NCBI GenBank assembly: GCA_029945725.1
Contig: JAQSDB010000002.1
Span: 620,001-684,000 of the forward strand
DNA from: a bacterium
GTDB taxonomy: Bacteria; Pseudomonadota; Gammaproteobacteria; Pseudomonadales; Moraxellaceae
Reading direction: 5' to 3'
DNA length: 64,000 nt
The notes under the pieces are model-generated. The model worked only from the letters and a program-made list of their open reading frames with translations. It ran no database searches and had not been told where the DNA came from. Positions 45,197-52,761 of the stretch are shown here, piece by piece (position 1 is the first letter of the stretch; the number at the start of each line of letters is the position of its first letter). The translations under genes and the position numbers were made by a program.

Positions 45197-47374
45197 ATGA
45201 CTACTGCAATTCGCTGGGAAAAAGACGCTGACAATATCGTCACCCTGACGCTGGACGATCCCACCCAGTCCGCCAACACCATGAACGAGCTGTACACGAA
45301 GTCCATGGCAGAAACCGTTGCCCGCCTTGCCGCTGAAAAGGCCGACATCAAGGGCGTGATCATCACCTCCGCGAAGAAAACCTTTTTCGCCGGTGGTGAT
45401 CTCAACATGCTGCTGAAAGTAACGCCGGCCGAAGCCGAACAGTTCCAGGCCGGTGTGACGGAAATCAAGCGCCAGCTGCGCGTGCTGGAAACCCTTGGCA
45501 AGCCCGTGGTGGCTGCCCTCAATGGCACCGCTCTTGGTGGTGGCCTGGAAATCGCTCTCGCGACGCATCGCCGCATTGCGCTGAACAATCCGAAAGCCGA
45601 ATTCGGCCTGCCGGAAGTCAGCCTCGGCCTGCTGCCCGGTGGCGGCGGCGTGTCCCGCATCATCCGCATGCTCGGCATCCAGAACGGTTTGATGAACGTG
45701 CTGATGCAGGGCCAGCGCATGAAGCCGGCCAAGGCACTTTCGGCCGGCATCATTGATGAACTGGCTGAAACCACGGAAGAAATGCTGGCCAAGGCCCGCG
45801 AGTGGATCAAGGCCAATCCGGCTGCCCAGCAGCCCTGGGATGTGAAGGGCTACAAAATGCCGGGCGGCACACCATCCACCCCGGCACTTGCCATGAACCT
45901 GCCGGCTTTCCCCGCCAACCTGCGCAAGCAGCTCAAGGGTGCCCAGGAAAACTATCCGGCTCCGATGGCCATCATGTGTGCTGCGGTTGAAGGCGCCCAG
46001 GTTGATTTCGACAACGCGCTGAAGATCGAAGGCCGTTACTTCACCAAGCTCGGCATCAGCAAGCACGCCAAGAACATGATCAAGGCGTTCTTCTTTGATC
46101 TGCAGAAGATCAATGCCGGTGGCTCGCGTCCTTCCAAGGAAACCTACCCGGTCTGGGCCAGCAAGAAGGTCGGCATTCTCGGCGCCGGCATGATGGGTCA
46201 GGGCATTGCCTATGTGTCCGCCATGTCGGGCATTGAAGTGGTGCTGATCGATGCCGCCCAGGACGCCGCGGATCGCGGCAAGGCTTACACGCAGAAGCTG
46301 CTGGAAAAGCGTGTTTCCAAGGGCCAGATGACGAAGGAAGCCGCCGAGCAGAAGCTCGCGCTGATCACCGCCACCACCGACTACAGCAAGCTCGCAGGTG
46401 CCGATCTTGTGATCGAAGCTGTGTTCGAAGACCGCAAGATCAAGGCCGACGTTACTGCCAAGGCCGAAGCCGCCTGCGGCCCGGACCTGATCATGGCGTC
46501 CAATACCTCGACGCTGCCGATCACCGGTCTGGCCGAAGCCTCACGCAACGCCAAGAACTACATCGGCCTGCATTTCTTCTCGCCCGTCGACAAGATGCCG
46601 CTGGTGGAAATCATTGTCGGCAAGGAAACCGGCGATGCGGCACTGGCCAAGGCGTTTGATTACGTGTTGCAGATCAAGAAGACCCCGATTGTCGTCAACG
46701 ACAGCCGCGGTTTCTTCACCAGCCGTGTGTTCGGCACCTTCTGCATGGAAGGCGTGAACATGCTCGCCGAAGGCTGGAGCCCGGTGTCCATCGAACAGGC
46801 CGCCGCTCAGGCTGGCATGCCCGTAGGCCCGCTCGCCGTGCTCGACGAAGTGAATCTGGAACTCACCCGCAAAGTGCGCGTGCAGACCGAAAAGGATCTT
46901 GCTGCTGAAGGCAAGACCCTGCCGGCCGATGCCGCTGTGCCCGTGATCGACCGCATGCTTAACGAGTTCAAGCGTCCCGGCAAGAAAGACGGTGCCGGTT
47001 TCTACGATTACCCGGCCGATGGCAAGAAGCACTTGTGGCCGGAACTGGCCAGGCACTTCATGAAGGCCGAGAAATCGCAGCCAACGGAAGCCGAGTTCGA
47101 GGAACTGAAAGAACGCCTGCTGTTCCGTCAGTCCATCGAAGCCGCGCGTTGCTTTGAAGAAGGCGTGCTGCGTAATGTGCCGGATGCGAACATCGGTTCG
47201 ATCTTCGGTATCGGCATGGCACCGTGGACCGGCGGCCAGCTGCAGTACATCAACTTCATCGGCCTGCCGGAATTCGTGAAGCGTGCGAACGAACTGGCTG
47301 CCAAGCTCGGTGAGCGTTTCACGCCGCCGAAGCTGCTGGTGGATATGGCTGCCAAGGGCGAGACCTTCCAGTAA
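45197..47374 (+). CDS. Multifunctional fatty acid oxidation enzyme (enoyl-CoA hydratase / 3-hydroxyacyl-CoA dehydrogenase)
   Basis: A 725-residue FadB/FadJ-type protein. The N-terminal crotonase domain has the oxyanion and catalytic segments GTALGGGLEIALATHRR and GLPEVSLGLLPGGGG. The dehydrogenase begins near residue 323 with the NAD loop VGILGAGMMGQGIAYVSA, and HFFSPVDKMPLVEII (near 457) holds the catalytic His. It hydrates enoyl-CoA and oxidises the product to 3-ketoacyl-CoA for the thiolase before it. GAGGA lies eight bases upstream. A terminator closes the operon. I do not assign fadB or fadJ because the sequence alone does not settle it. Confidence 0.92.
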   Translation: MTTAIRWEKDADNIVTLTLDDPTQSANTMNELYTKSMAETVARLAAEKADIKGVIITSAKKTFFAGGDLNMLLKVTPAEAEQFQAGVTEIKRQLRVLETLGKPVVAALNGTALGGGLEIALATHRRIALNNPKAEFGLPEVSLGLLPGGGGVSRIIRMLGIQNGLMNVLMQGQRMKPAKALSAGIIDELAETTEEMLAKAREWIKANPAAQQPWDVKGYKMPGGTPSTPALAMNLPAFPANLRKQLKGAQENYPAPMAIMCAAVEGAQVDFDNALKIEGRYFTKLGISKHAKNMIKAFFFDLQKINAGGSRPSKETYPVWASKKVGILGAGMMGQGIAYVSAMSGIEVVLIDAAQDAADRGKAYTQKLLEKRVSKGQMTKEAAEQKLALITATTDYSKLAGADLVIEAVFEDRKIKADVTAKAEAACGPDLIMASNTSTLPITGLAEASRNAKNYIGLHFFSPVDKMPLVEIIVGKETGDAALAKAFDYVLQIKKTPIVVNDSRGFFTSRVFGTFCMEGVNMLAEGWSPVSIEQAAAQAGMPVGPLAVLDEVNLELTRKVRVQTEKDLAAEGKTLPADAAVPVIDRMLNEFKRPGKKDGAGFYDYPADGKKHLWPELARHFMKAEKSQPTEAEFEELKERLLFRQSIEAARCFEEGVLRNVPDANIGSIFGIGMAPWTGGQLQYINFIGLPEFVKRANELAAKLGERFTPPKLLVDMAAKGETFQ

Positions 47375-47395
47375 GGTTGAGTCCTTGACTTGGAT

Positions 47396-47429
47396 AATAA
47401 AAAGCCCCGCTATTGCGGGGCTTTTTATT
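47396..47429 (+). terminator. Rho-independent terminator after the beta-oxidation operon
   Basis: A perfect 15-bp stem (AATAAAAAGCCCCGC and complement) with a TATT loop, 21 bp after the stop codon. Confidence 0.9.
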
Positions 47430-47535
47430 CAGTGAATTCAGCACATCGCTGTTCGGAATGACGGTAAATCCAGGTTGGGGCCGTATCGTTGATCAGAATG
47501 CTCAGCGATAAATCAGAAAAAGGTGGCGTGGCAAT

Positions 47536-48204
47536 ATGAGACGTTTGAAAACAGGGTTAATTGAGGCTTTGCTTGCTTGCAGCCTGCTGACTGGATGTGG
47601 AGGCGGTTCTTCTGCTGGAACGACAACCGGTTCTGGCTCCCCTCCAGTCATTCCTTCTGGCTCTGATCCTCTTTCCATTCCGGCCTATCCAGCATCTGTT
47701 GCCTCATTGGAAAACTCAAGCTGGGAGTCCTGTGTATATGAGGCCGGCTCGGGAAAATACCTCAGGCAGCTCTGGTCGTTTGGCACCACCACGCTTGATA
47801 TTGGCCAGTACCGACACGATGCGATTGACACTGCATGTACCGGAGCTTCGACGCGGGACTGGTACTACACATACGATTCCATTTCTGATGGTGGATCTAC
47901 TGCCGCATTGGGCTGGGTTGATCAGGCGGGAACGCAAACGCTGGATGGCGCAGCACCACTTGCCCAAGATGCGTTGAGCTCATTGCCCGGTCAGCCGTCG
48001 GTACGTCGTACCTCATTTGGTTTCAAGTTTATTTATTTTGGTGGAGCCACTCCTCCGTTTTCGACATTTTCATCGCTGAAAATGATTTTCTTCGTGGACG
48101 CAAGCGCTTCCCCGCATCGCTTGTTCATTGGCGGGGTTACCACGCTGAATGCGGACGGGTATCCTTCTTATCTAATGAGTTATCGTGGGTTCACGCGTAT
48201 TTGA
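47536..48204 (+). CDS. Predicted lipoprotein of unknown function
   Basis: A 222-residue protein with a basic start (MRRLKTGL), a hydrophobic core and a lipobox LLTGC, so Cys21 is probably lipidated and the mature protein anchored in a membrane. A Gly/Ser/Thr/Pro-rich linker (about residues 22-50) follows. The folded part has Cys66 and Cys101 (WESCVYEAG, DTACTGAS) that might form a disulfide, and many aromatic residues. No family is recognised. Base composition is more AT-rich than the neighbouring fad-like genes, which may mean acquisition. It is followed by a repeat-rich spacer. Confidence 0.75.
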   Translation: MRRLKTGLIEALLACSLLTGCGGGSSAGTTTGSGSPPVIPSGSDPLSIPAYPASVASLENSSWESCVYEAGSGKYLRQLWSFGTTTLDIGQYRHDAIDTACTGASTRDWYYTYDSISDGGSTAALGWVDQAGTQTLDGAAPLAQDALSSLPGQPSVRRTSFGFKFIYFGGATPPFSTFSSLKMIFFVDASASPHRLFIGGVTTLNADGYPSYLMSYRGFTRI

Positions 48205-48703
48205 GAGGTCATGCACGGGTTTGCAGAGAAGCTTGGTGATGCGGATACTGCCAAAGTTTTTTTAGTGGCCAGCGTAGGTTGGACAAGGCGGGGCTGCAGT
48301 CAAAAATTCATTGCTTCATCGAAAATGTCTGGGTGCGCAGTTTTAGTCCAGCCTGCGTTTTATTTTATCGGCCCCGTTCGCCCCGCTGCGCGAGGTGTCC
48401 TGCGGTGCTCACTCTACGGGCCCTTTCTTTGCTTGCTTTCCTTAGGCGAAGCACATCCTCGCGCAGCGAGGTGAACGTCCGTTTTACTGGACGGCCCGAG
48501 GGGCGAGGCAGCAGGCCGAGTAAAGAGAGTGAGGCCCGCCCGCAGGGCGCACCGACCTTAAAAATAAACAACTTGAAGCAACGAAAGGGCACATCACCGC
48601 AAGGCGTTACGGTGCACAAATCCCCGCACTCCCGGGCAACCGGAAAAGCACCGCTCAGGCCCCGTACACCCCGCACCTCGCAAACATATTGCCTGCCAAA
48701 AAC
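48205..48703. other. Repeat-rich intergenic region without a convincing gene
   Basis: About 500 bp between the lipoprotein and the FKBP gene. It contains the inverted repeat 48378-48474, a CGTCC-N8-GGACG hairpin near 48476, two CTCACTCT-type complementary segments (near 48408 and 48525) and a GCCCGCCCGCAGGGC dyad near 48534. Short open frames on both strands are Arg/Pro-rich and look like translated repeats. It resembles dispersed repetitive spacer DNA rather than a gene. Confidence 0.5.
48378..48474. repeat. Long inverted repeat in spacer
   Basis: Arms 48378-48395 and 48457-48474 are complementary at 16 of 18 positions, including a perfect 12-bp core (CGCTGCGCGAGG), around a 61-base centre. 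The right arm also folds on itself as CCTCGC-GCA-GCGAGG. Confidence 0.65.
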
Positions 48704-49045
48704 TCACTCGTCCCGGGTCCGTACTTCCAGCAACTCAACCTCAAAAAGCAGATCCGAATTCGGCTTGATATGCGCGCCGATCTGCCGCTCGCCGTAGGCC
48801 AGATGCGCCGGCACCCGCAGTTTGCGCTTGCCGCCTACCTTCATACCCATCATCCCGATATCCCAGCCCTTGATCACGCGCCCCGTACCGATCACGCATT
48901 CAAACGGCCGGCCTCGATCATGGGAGGAATCGAACTTTGTGCCATCCTCCAGCCAGCCCGTGTAATGCGTCAGGATAAGCGCGCCCTTGACGGCTTCCTT
49001 GCCTTCTCCCACGACAAGATCTTCTGTTTCCAGTTCTTTACTCAT
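48704..49045 (-). CDS. FKBP-type peptidyl-prolyl cis-trans isomerase
   Basis: A 113-residue single FKBP domain without signal peptide, so cytoplasmic. Active-site segments are present: LTHYTGWLEDGTKFDSS, FECVIGTGRVIKGWD and LAYGERQIGAHIKPNS. It speeds prolyl isomerisation and may chaperone folding. The ATG at 49045 is nine bases after GAGGA, while the in-frame ATG at 49054 is too close to it. The gene stands alone between the repeat-rich spacer and the SDR gene. Confidence 0.9.
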   Translation of the reverse strand: MSKELETEDLVVGEGKEAVKGALILTHYTGWLEDGTKFDSSHDRGRPFECVIGTGRVIKGWDIGMMGMKVGGKRKLRVPAHLAYGERQIGAHIKPNSDLLFEVELLEVRTRDE

Positions 49046-49152
49046 GACAACCATTCCTCTTCAAAAGGGCGCCCGGCATGACGGCATCCGCCGCGCAGGA
49101 GGTGCAGGGTACACCGCCCAGAAAATCAGGCAACGCCCGGCCATGGCGCCAT

Positions 49153-49177
49153 AAAAAACGCCACGTTCGTGGCGTTT
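49153..49177 (-). terminator. Terminator after the SDR gene
   Basis: A 9-bp AAACGCCAC/GTGGCGTTT stem with a 4-base loop; reading leftward it ends in T6. It lies 26 bp beyond the SDR stop codon. Confidence 0.78.
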
Positions 49178-49203
49178 CAAACCGGCTGTAAAAGCGCGCT
49201 GTC

Positions 49204-50277
49204 TCAACCGCGTTTTTTCACCAGCCCATCATCGAGAATCTGCTGGAAATGCTCGCCGAAGGTTTCTTCCACTGGCCGGTAGCGGATGCCGAGTTCCTGG
49301 CTGTGGCGGTTGTCGAACTGCACCGTGTAACCGACGTTGCGCGTGATGAAGTCGCGCGTGACCGGGCCCATCAACGGCCCCACCAGCCAGACCATGAATT
49401 TGGGGATTTGCATGCGCGGGAAGGGATAGCGGCCACCGAAACGGGTACGCAGGATGCCGGCGATCTTCAGCATCGACAGCGTTTTGTTGTAGAGGATGTA
49501 GCGGCCGCTGGCGGCCGGGGTGAAAGCGGCGAGCACGTGCGCTCGCGCGACTTCGCGTACATCCACGACGCCAAAGCTGAGATCCGGCACGCCGGTACGC
49601 AGGCGGCCATCGCCCATCTGCACCAGGGTGTCGATGCTGGCAGAGTGGCTTGCCGGTGTGAGCGAGGGACCGTAGACCATGACGGGATTGATGGTGACAA
49701 GATCCCAGCGACTTTGTCCCTTCTGCATTTTCCAGGCTTCGCGTTCGGCAGCAACCTTGGAATACTGGTAGGGGTTGTGGTCGACACTGCTGGTGGTATT
49801 CCAGTCGCTTTCATCAAAGCGGCCGCCGGCCTTGTGCAGGATTTCCTTGTTGTCACCATGAACGGATGCGGCACTGCTGGTCAGCACCACGCGTTTTACC
49901 GACTCGGTGCGTTGTACGGCTTCCAGCACATTGCGCGTGCCTTCCACGGCCGGCCGCACGAGGGCTTCATAGGCATCGGTAAAGCCGTCGAGCACGAAAG
50001 GCGAGGCGGTGTGCATCACGACCGAGCAACCCTGCATGGCTTCGTCGAAACTGCCGGGGGTGAGCAGGTCGGCCTTGAACAGGGTGAGTGTACCCTTGCT
50101 GCCGTCGGCAAGTTTTTGCAGGTGTGTGGCCCTGGCAGGATTGCGCACGGTGGCGTGCACGTTGTGGCCGGCATCGAGCAGGTATTTCACCAGCCAGCCG
50201 GCGATATAGCCGGTGGCGCCGGTGACGAGTACCGTTGCCGGGGCGGACGCAGCGGGGGCAGAAGAGGCAGCGGACAT
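49204..50277 (-). CDS. NAD(P)-dependent extended SDR (dihydroflavonol reductase-like)
   Basis: A 357-residue extended short-chain dehydrogenase/reductase. The cofactor loop VLVTGATGYIAGWLVKYLL starts near residue 16, the catalytic Ser region is VVLTSSAASVHG and the YxxxK motif is in NPYQYSKVAAE. It resembles the dihydroflavonol-4-reductase/3-beta-HSD group; the substrate is unknown, perhaps an aldehyde or a ketone. The N-terminal 15 residues are Ala/Ser-rich. The ATG at 50277 has GGAG seven bases upstream. It is divergent from the HEAGH membrane protein gene. Confidence 0.88.
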   Translation of the reverse strand: MSAASSAPAASAPATVLVTGATGYIAGWLVKYLLDAGHNVHATVRNPARATHLQKLADGSKGTLTLFKADLLTPGSFDEAMQGCSVVMHTASPFVLDGFTDAYEALVRPAVEGTRNVLEAVQRTESVKRVVLTSSAASVHGDNKEILHKAGGRFDESDWNTTSSVDHNPYQYSKVAAEREAWKMQKGQSRWDLVTINPVMVYGPSLTPASHSASIDTLVQMGDGRLRTGVPDLSFGVVDVREVARAHVLAAFTPAASGRYILYNKTLSMLKIAGILRTRFGGRYPFPRMQIPKFMVWLVGPLMGPVTRDFITRNVGYTVQFDNRHSQELGIRYRPVEETFGEHFQQILDDGLVKKRG

Positions 50278-50451
50278 GTCACGGCTCCATGTGGAAAACA
50301 AGGAGCCCAGTATGCCCTGTTGCCCCCTTGTCGCAGTAGCTTTGCTGCACGGTTCTTTGGCGGGACAGTCAAGGCGGGACGGCAGCTGGATAGGCGCCGG
50401 CCAATCCTGATAGTTTCCATAAAACAGGCATCAACAAGGGGGATCGCGGCA

Positions 50452-50931
50452 TTGATAGCCGGACTGGTGGTTTGGGCGGGTGTGCTTCTGCTTTGCCACG
50501 TGCTCTGGGGCTGGGTGCCGGTTCTTGATTCGGCCAATCTCGCTTTTCATGAAGCGGGCCACCCGCTGTTCGGCATGATTTACAGCGGCCTTGGTGTTTA
50601 TGGCGGCACCCTCATGCAGTTGCTGATGCCGGCGGCCTGTGCCTTTGAATCCCTGCGCGAACAAAAGCAGGGCGGTTTTTATTTCTGCGTGATCTGGTTT
50701 GCCGAGAACCTGCTGAATATTGCCCGTTACATGGCGGATGCCCGCACCCATGCGCTGCCGCTGGTGGGCGGGCTTGATCCGGAGCTGTATCACGACTGGA
50801 GCAATATTCTGGCGGACTGGGGTTTGTTGTCGTGGGATACCACGCTGGCTTTCTGTGTGCGCCTTCTCGCGCTTGGACTCATGCTGTGGACGCTCTGGCA
50901 GGCGTGGCAGTGGCAGCAGGTGCAGGAGTGA
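50452..50931 (+). CDS. Small membrane protein with HEAGH motif
   Basis: A roughly 159-residue protein with about four membrane segments (near residues 2-22, 33-60, 72-92 and 132-150). The motif LAFHEAGHPLFG is an HExxH pattern at the start of the second hydrophobic stretch, as in membrane zinc metallopeptidases, but the distal ligand motif of the M50 family is not evident. No ATG is available near the start; a TTG at 50452 has AAGGGGG nine bases upstream and is chosen. The frame is open far upstream, but that part is antisense to the SDR gene. Proteolytic activity is not proven. Confidence 0.66.
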   Translation: MIAGLVVWAGVLLLCHVLWGWVPVLDSANLAFHEAGHPLFGMIYSGLGVYGGTLMQLLMPAACAFESLREQKQGGFYFCVIWFAENLLNIARYMADARTHALPLVGGLDPELYHDWSNILADWGLLSWDTTLAFCVRLLALGLMLWTLWQAWQWQQVQE

Positions 50932-51020
50932 AAAAATAAAACCGGCCATTGCGGTCATTACGGATACGGCTGAAAAGCACTGGTGTTTAATCGGTCTGGC
51001 CATTAACTTTACTGCGCGCA

Positions 51021-51120
51021 ATGCCTGCAGGAACGCAAGTTCCGGGGCATCGAGGCTGTTGCCTCATTAGGTTTTTTTAACACCAAAGATGGATGTGCTG
51101 AAAAGCCTCCATCTTTTTTT
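51021..51120 (+). ncRNA. Candidate structured RNA or tandem terminators
   Basis: Three hairpins in 100 bp: ATGCC-N4-GGAAC-GCAA-GTTCC-N2-GGCAT (51021-51050, with a GCAA tetraloop), GAGGC-TGTT-GCCTC (51052-51065) followed by T7 at 51072, and AAAGATGGA-N14-TCCATCTTT (51085-51116) followed by more T. The last two can act as terminators for the HEAGH gene. The first, with its GNRA-type loop and internal loop, is unexplained. No known riboswitch class was recognised. Confidence 0.4.
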
Positions 51121-51135
51121 TGCGCAAGAATCGGG

Positions 51136-51164
51136 TGGGCAGCGTTGTCTAGTCTGCCTATGAT
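51136..51164 (+). promoter_or_regulatory. Predicted promoter for the AraC-MGMT gene, possibly leaderless
   Basis: TGGGCA (51136-51141), a 17-bp spacer and TATGAT (51159-51164). The expected start of transcription is at about 51171, the A of the ATG, so the mRNA may have no leader; no Shine-Dalgarno sequence is visible. Confidence 0.45.
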
Positions 51165-51170
51165 GGCGGC

Positions 51171-52046
51171 ATGAATGCCCCTTCAGATATTTCCCCTGAT
51201 CCTGCCGAGCGTGCCGAGTCCTACCGGACCATTGCCCTGGCGCTGGAGTGGCTGTATGCCCATGCCGGCGCCCAGCCCGGTCTTGCCGAGCTGGCTGCCC
51301 GCGTCGGGCTTTCCGAGTTTCATCTGCAACGGCTGTTTGCGCGCTGGGCCGGAGTCAGCCCCAAGCGGTTTCTCCAGCATCTCTCCCGCGAACGTGCGTG
51401 CGCGGCCTTGCTGGCCGGCGAAGACATGCTGGGTGCCAGCATGGCGGCCGGGTTGTCCGGCCCCGGCCGCCTGCATGACCTGATTGTCACTTGCGAAGCG
51501 GTGACGCCGGGCGAGCTGAAAAGCGGCGGGGCGGGTTTGCGGATTGTCTGGGGCATGGCGGCCACGCCGTTTGGCCCGGCCCTGCTGGCACAAAGTCCGC
51601 GCGGCCTCGTCAAGCTGGCCTTTGCCAATGATGATGAAGCGGCCTTGTGTGCCGAGCTGCAAAACGCCTGGCCGGCGGCGGCCTTTTTCCGTGACGACAA
51701 CGTGGCCGGGCAGTGTGCCGAGCGCATTTTCTCCTCGTACCAGCAGCCGGAAGCCGTGCATCTTTTTGTGAAGGGAACGCAGTTCCAGCTCAAGGTCTGG
51801 GAGGCTCTGCTGCGCGTGCCGGAAGGACGACTCACCAGCTATGGCGATATTGCTGCCGCGATAGGTCATCCGCGTGCCAGCCGCGCCGTGGGCACGGCGG
51901 TCGGCAGTAATCCGATTGCGCTGCTGATTCCCTGTCACCGGGTGATCCGTCGCAGTGGTGTGCTGGGACATTACCGCTGGGGCGATACGCGCAAGCAGAT
52001 GCTGGTGGGGCTGGAGCTGGCCAGTCAGCAAACATTGCCGGAATAA
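51171..52046 (+). CDS. AraC-type HTH / methylated-DNA-protein cysteine methyltransferase fusion (Ada-like)
   Basis: A 291-residue protein: residues 15-110 form an AraC-family DNA-binding domain (LAELAARVGLSEFHLQRLF), and the C-terminal part is an O6-alkylguanine transferase with the acceptor Cys255 in IPCHRVIRRSG and the GTQFQLKVWEALLRVPEG segment. It removes alkyl groups from O6-guanine in a suicide reaction and may control its own gene. Compared with E. coli Ada it lacks the N-terminal zinc phosphotriester domain, so the usual methyl-sensing switch is missing. Confidence 0.9.
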   Translation: MNAPSDISPDPAERAESYRTIALALEWLYAHAGAQPGLAELAARVGLSEFHLQRLFARWAGVSPKRFLQHLSRERACAALLAGEDMLGASMAAGLSGPGRLHDLIVTCEAVTPGELKSGGAGLRIVWGMAATPFGPALLAQSPRGLVKLAFANDDEAALCAELQNAWPAAAFFRDDNVAGQCAERIFSSYQQPEAVHLFVKGTQFQLKVWEALLRVPEGRLTSYGDIAAAIGHPRASRAVGTAVGSNPIALLIPCHRVIRRSGVLGHYRWGDTRKQMLVGLELASQQTLPE

Positions 52047-52221
52047 TTCCCGTAGCCATCCTTGTAAGCCGTCTGTTGCTCTCGTGTATCACTGTGTTTT
52101 CTGCGTCAACCATTGTCTTCCGGCCACGTTCTCTTGAATGGCGTTACCTGAAACGCCCTGCGTCCTGTTATTTTTACGGCGGTGTTACGGCCACGGCGCA
52201 GTCATCAAGGAGAAAGCGATA

Positions 52222-52698
52222 ATGAAACGCATGCTGACGATTTCTGCTCTGGTGCTGGCCACTACGTTCAGTGCAACCGCGCTGGCGGGGAGCAATGATG
52301 CCGTGTTTGGCGCCATGATCGGGGGCGGTACCGGTGCGCTGATCGGACATTCCATCAGCGGTCGGGATGGCGCCCTGATCGGGGGGGCGCTGGGCGCTTT
52401 TACCGGAGTGGCGATGGCGACGGCAGATCGTGGCCGTGAGCGTACGGTAGTGTATGAGCAACCCGTCGTGCGCGAGCGTGCCCCTGACTGGTACGAGCCG
52501 CAGCGTGTGGTGGTGGTAAAACGGTATGAGCCTCGCCGTGTCGTGGTGATTGACCGTTATTCTGATGATCGCGGTGATCGCGGTTATGACCATCATCGTG
52601 GCTGGAGAAATGCCTATAGCTACGAAGACCACGATCGCGGCTATAACCGTGGCCGTGATGATTATCGTGACGACGATCACGACGATCGCTGGCACTGA
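52222..52698 (+). CDS. Glycine-zipper 2TM-domain protein with Arg/Asp-rich tail
   Basis: A 158-residue exported protein: signal peptide (about residues 1-22, cleaved near ALAG), then a glycine zipper GAMIGGGTGALIGHSISG and GALIGGALGAFTGVAMA able to insert in a membrane, then a Val/Arg-rich stretch and a tail of Arg, Asp, His and Tyr repeats (DRGDRGYDHH, DYRDDDHDDR). The family is often called Rick_17kDa/glycine zipper and is of uncertain function. AAGGAG precedes the ATG at 52222; the upstream open frame is not used. A very long palindromic terminator follows. Confidence 0.83.
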   Translation: MKRMLTISALVLATTFSATALAGSNDAVFGAMIGGGTGALIGHSISGRDGALIGGALGAFTGVAMATADRGRERTVVYEQPVVRERAPDWYEPQRVVVVKRYEPRRVVVIDRYSDDRGDRGYDHHRGWRNAYSYEDHDRGYNRGRDDYRDDDHDDRWH

Positions 52699-52704
52699 GT
52701 TCTG

Positions 52705-52746
52705 CAGGCATAAAAAAGCCCGGCATGCCGGGCTTTTTTATGCCTG
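52705..52746. terminator. Bidirectional terminator, 42-nt perfect palindrome
   Basis: Every base of 52705-52746 pairs with its mirror base; A6 and T6 runs lie in the arms. It lies between the convergent glycine-zipper and desaturase genes. Confidence 0.9.
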
Positions 52747-52761
52747 GGTTTTCGCGCCGGG

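Noticed and set aside
48365-48676. 103-codon open frame in the repeat-rich spacer
   Set aside because: Arg/Ser/Pro-rich translation of inverted-repeat DNA with no ribosome-binding site.
49249-50451. Long upstream extension of the HEAGH protein frame
   Set aside because: It is antisense to the conserved SDR gene; membrane-protein character begins only after about 50450.
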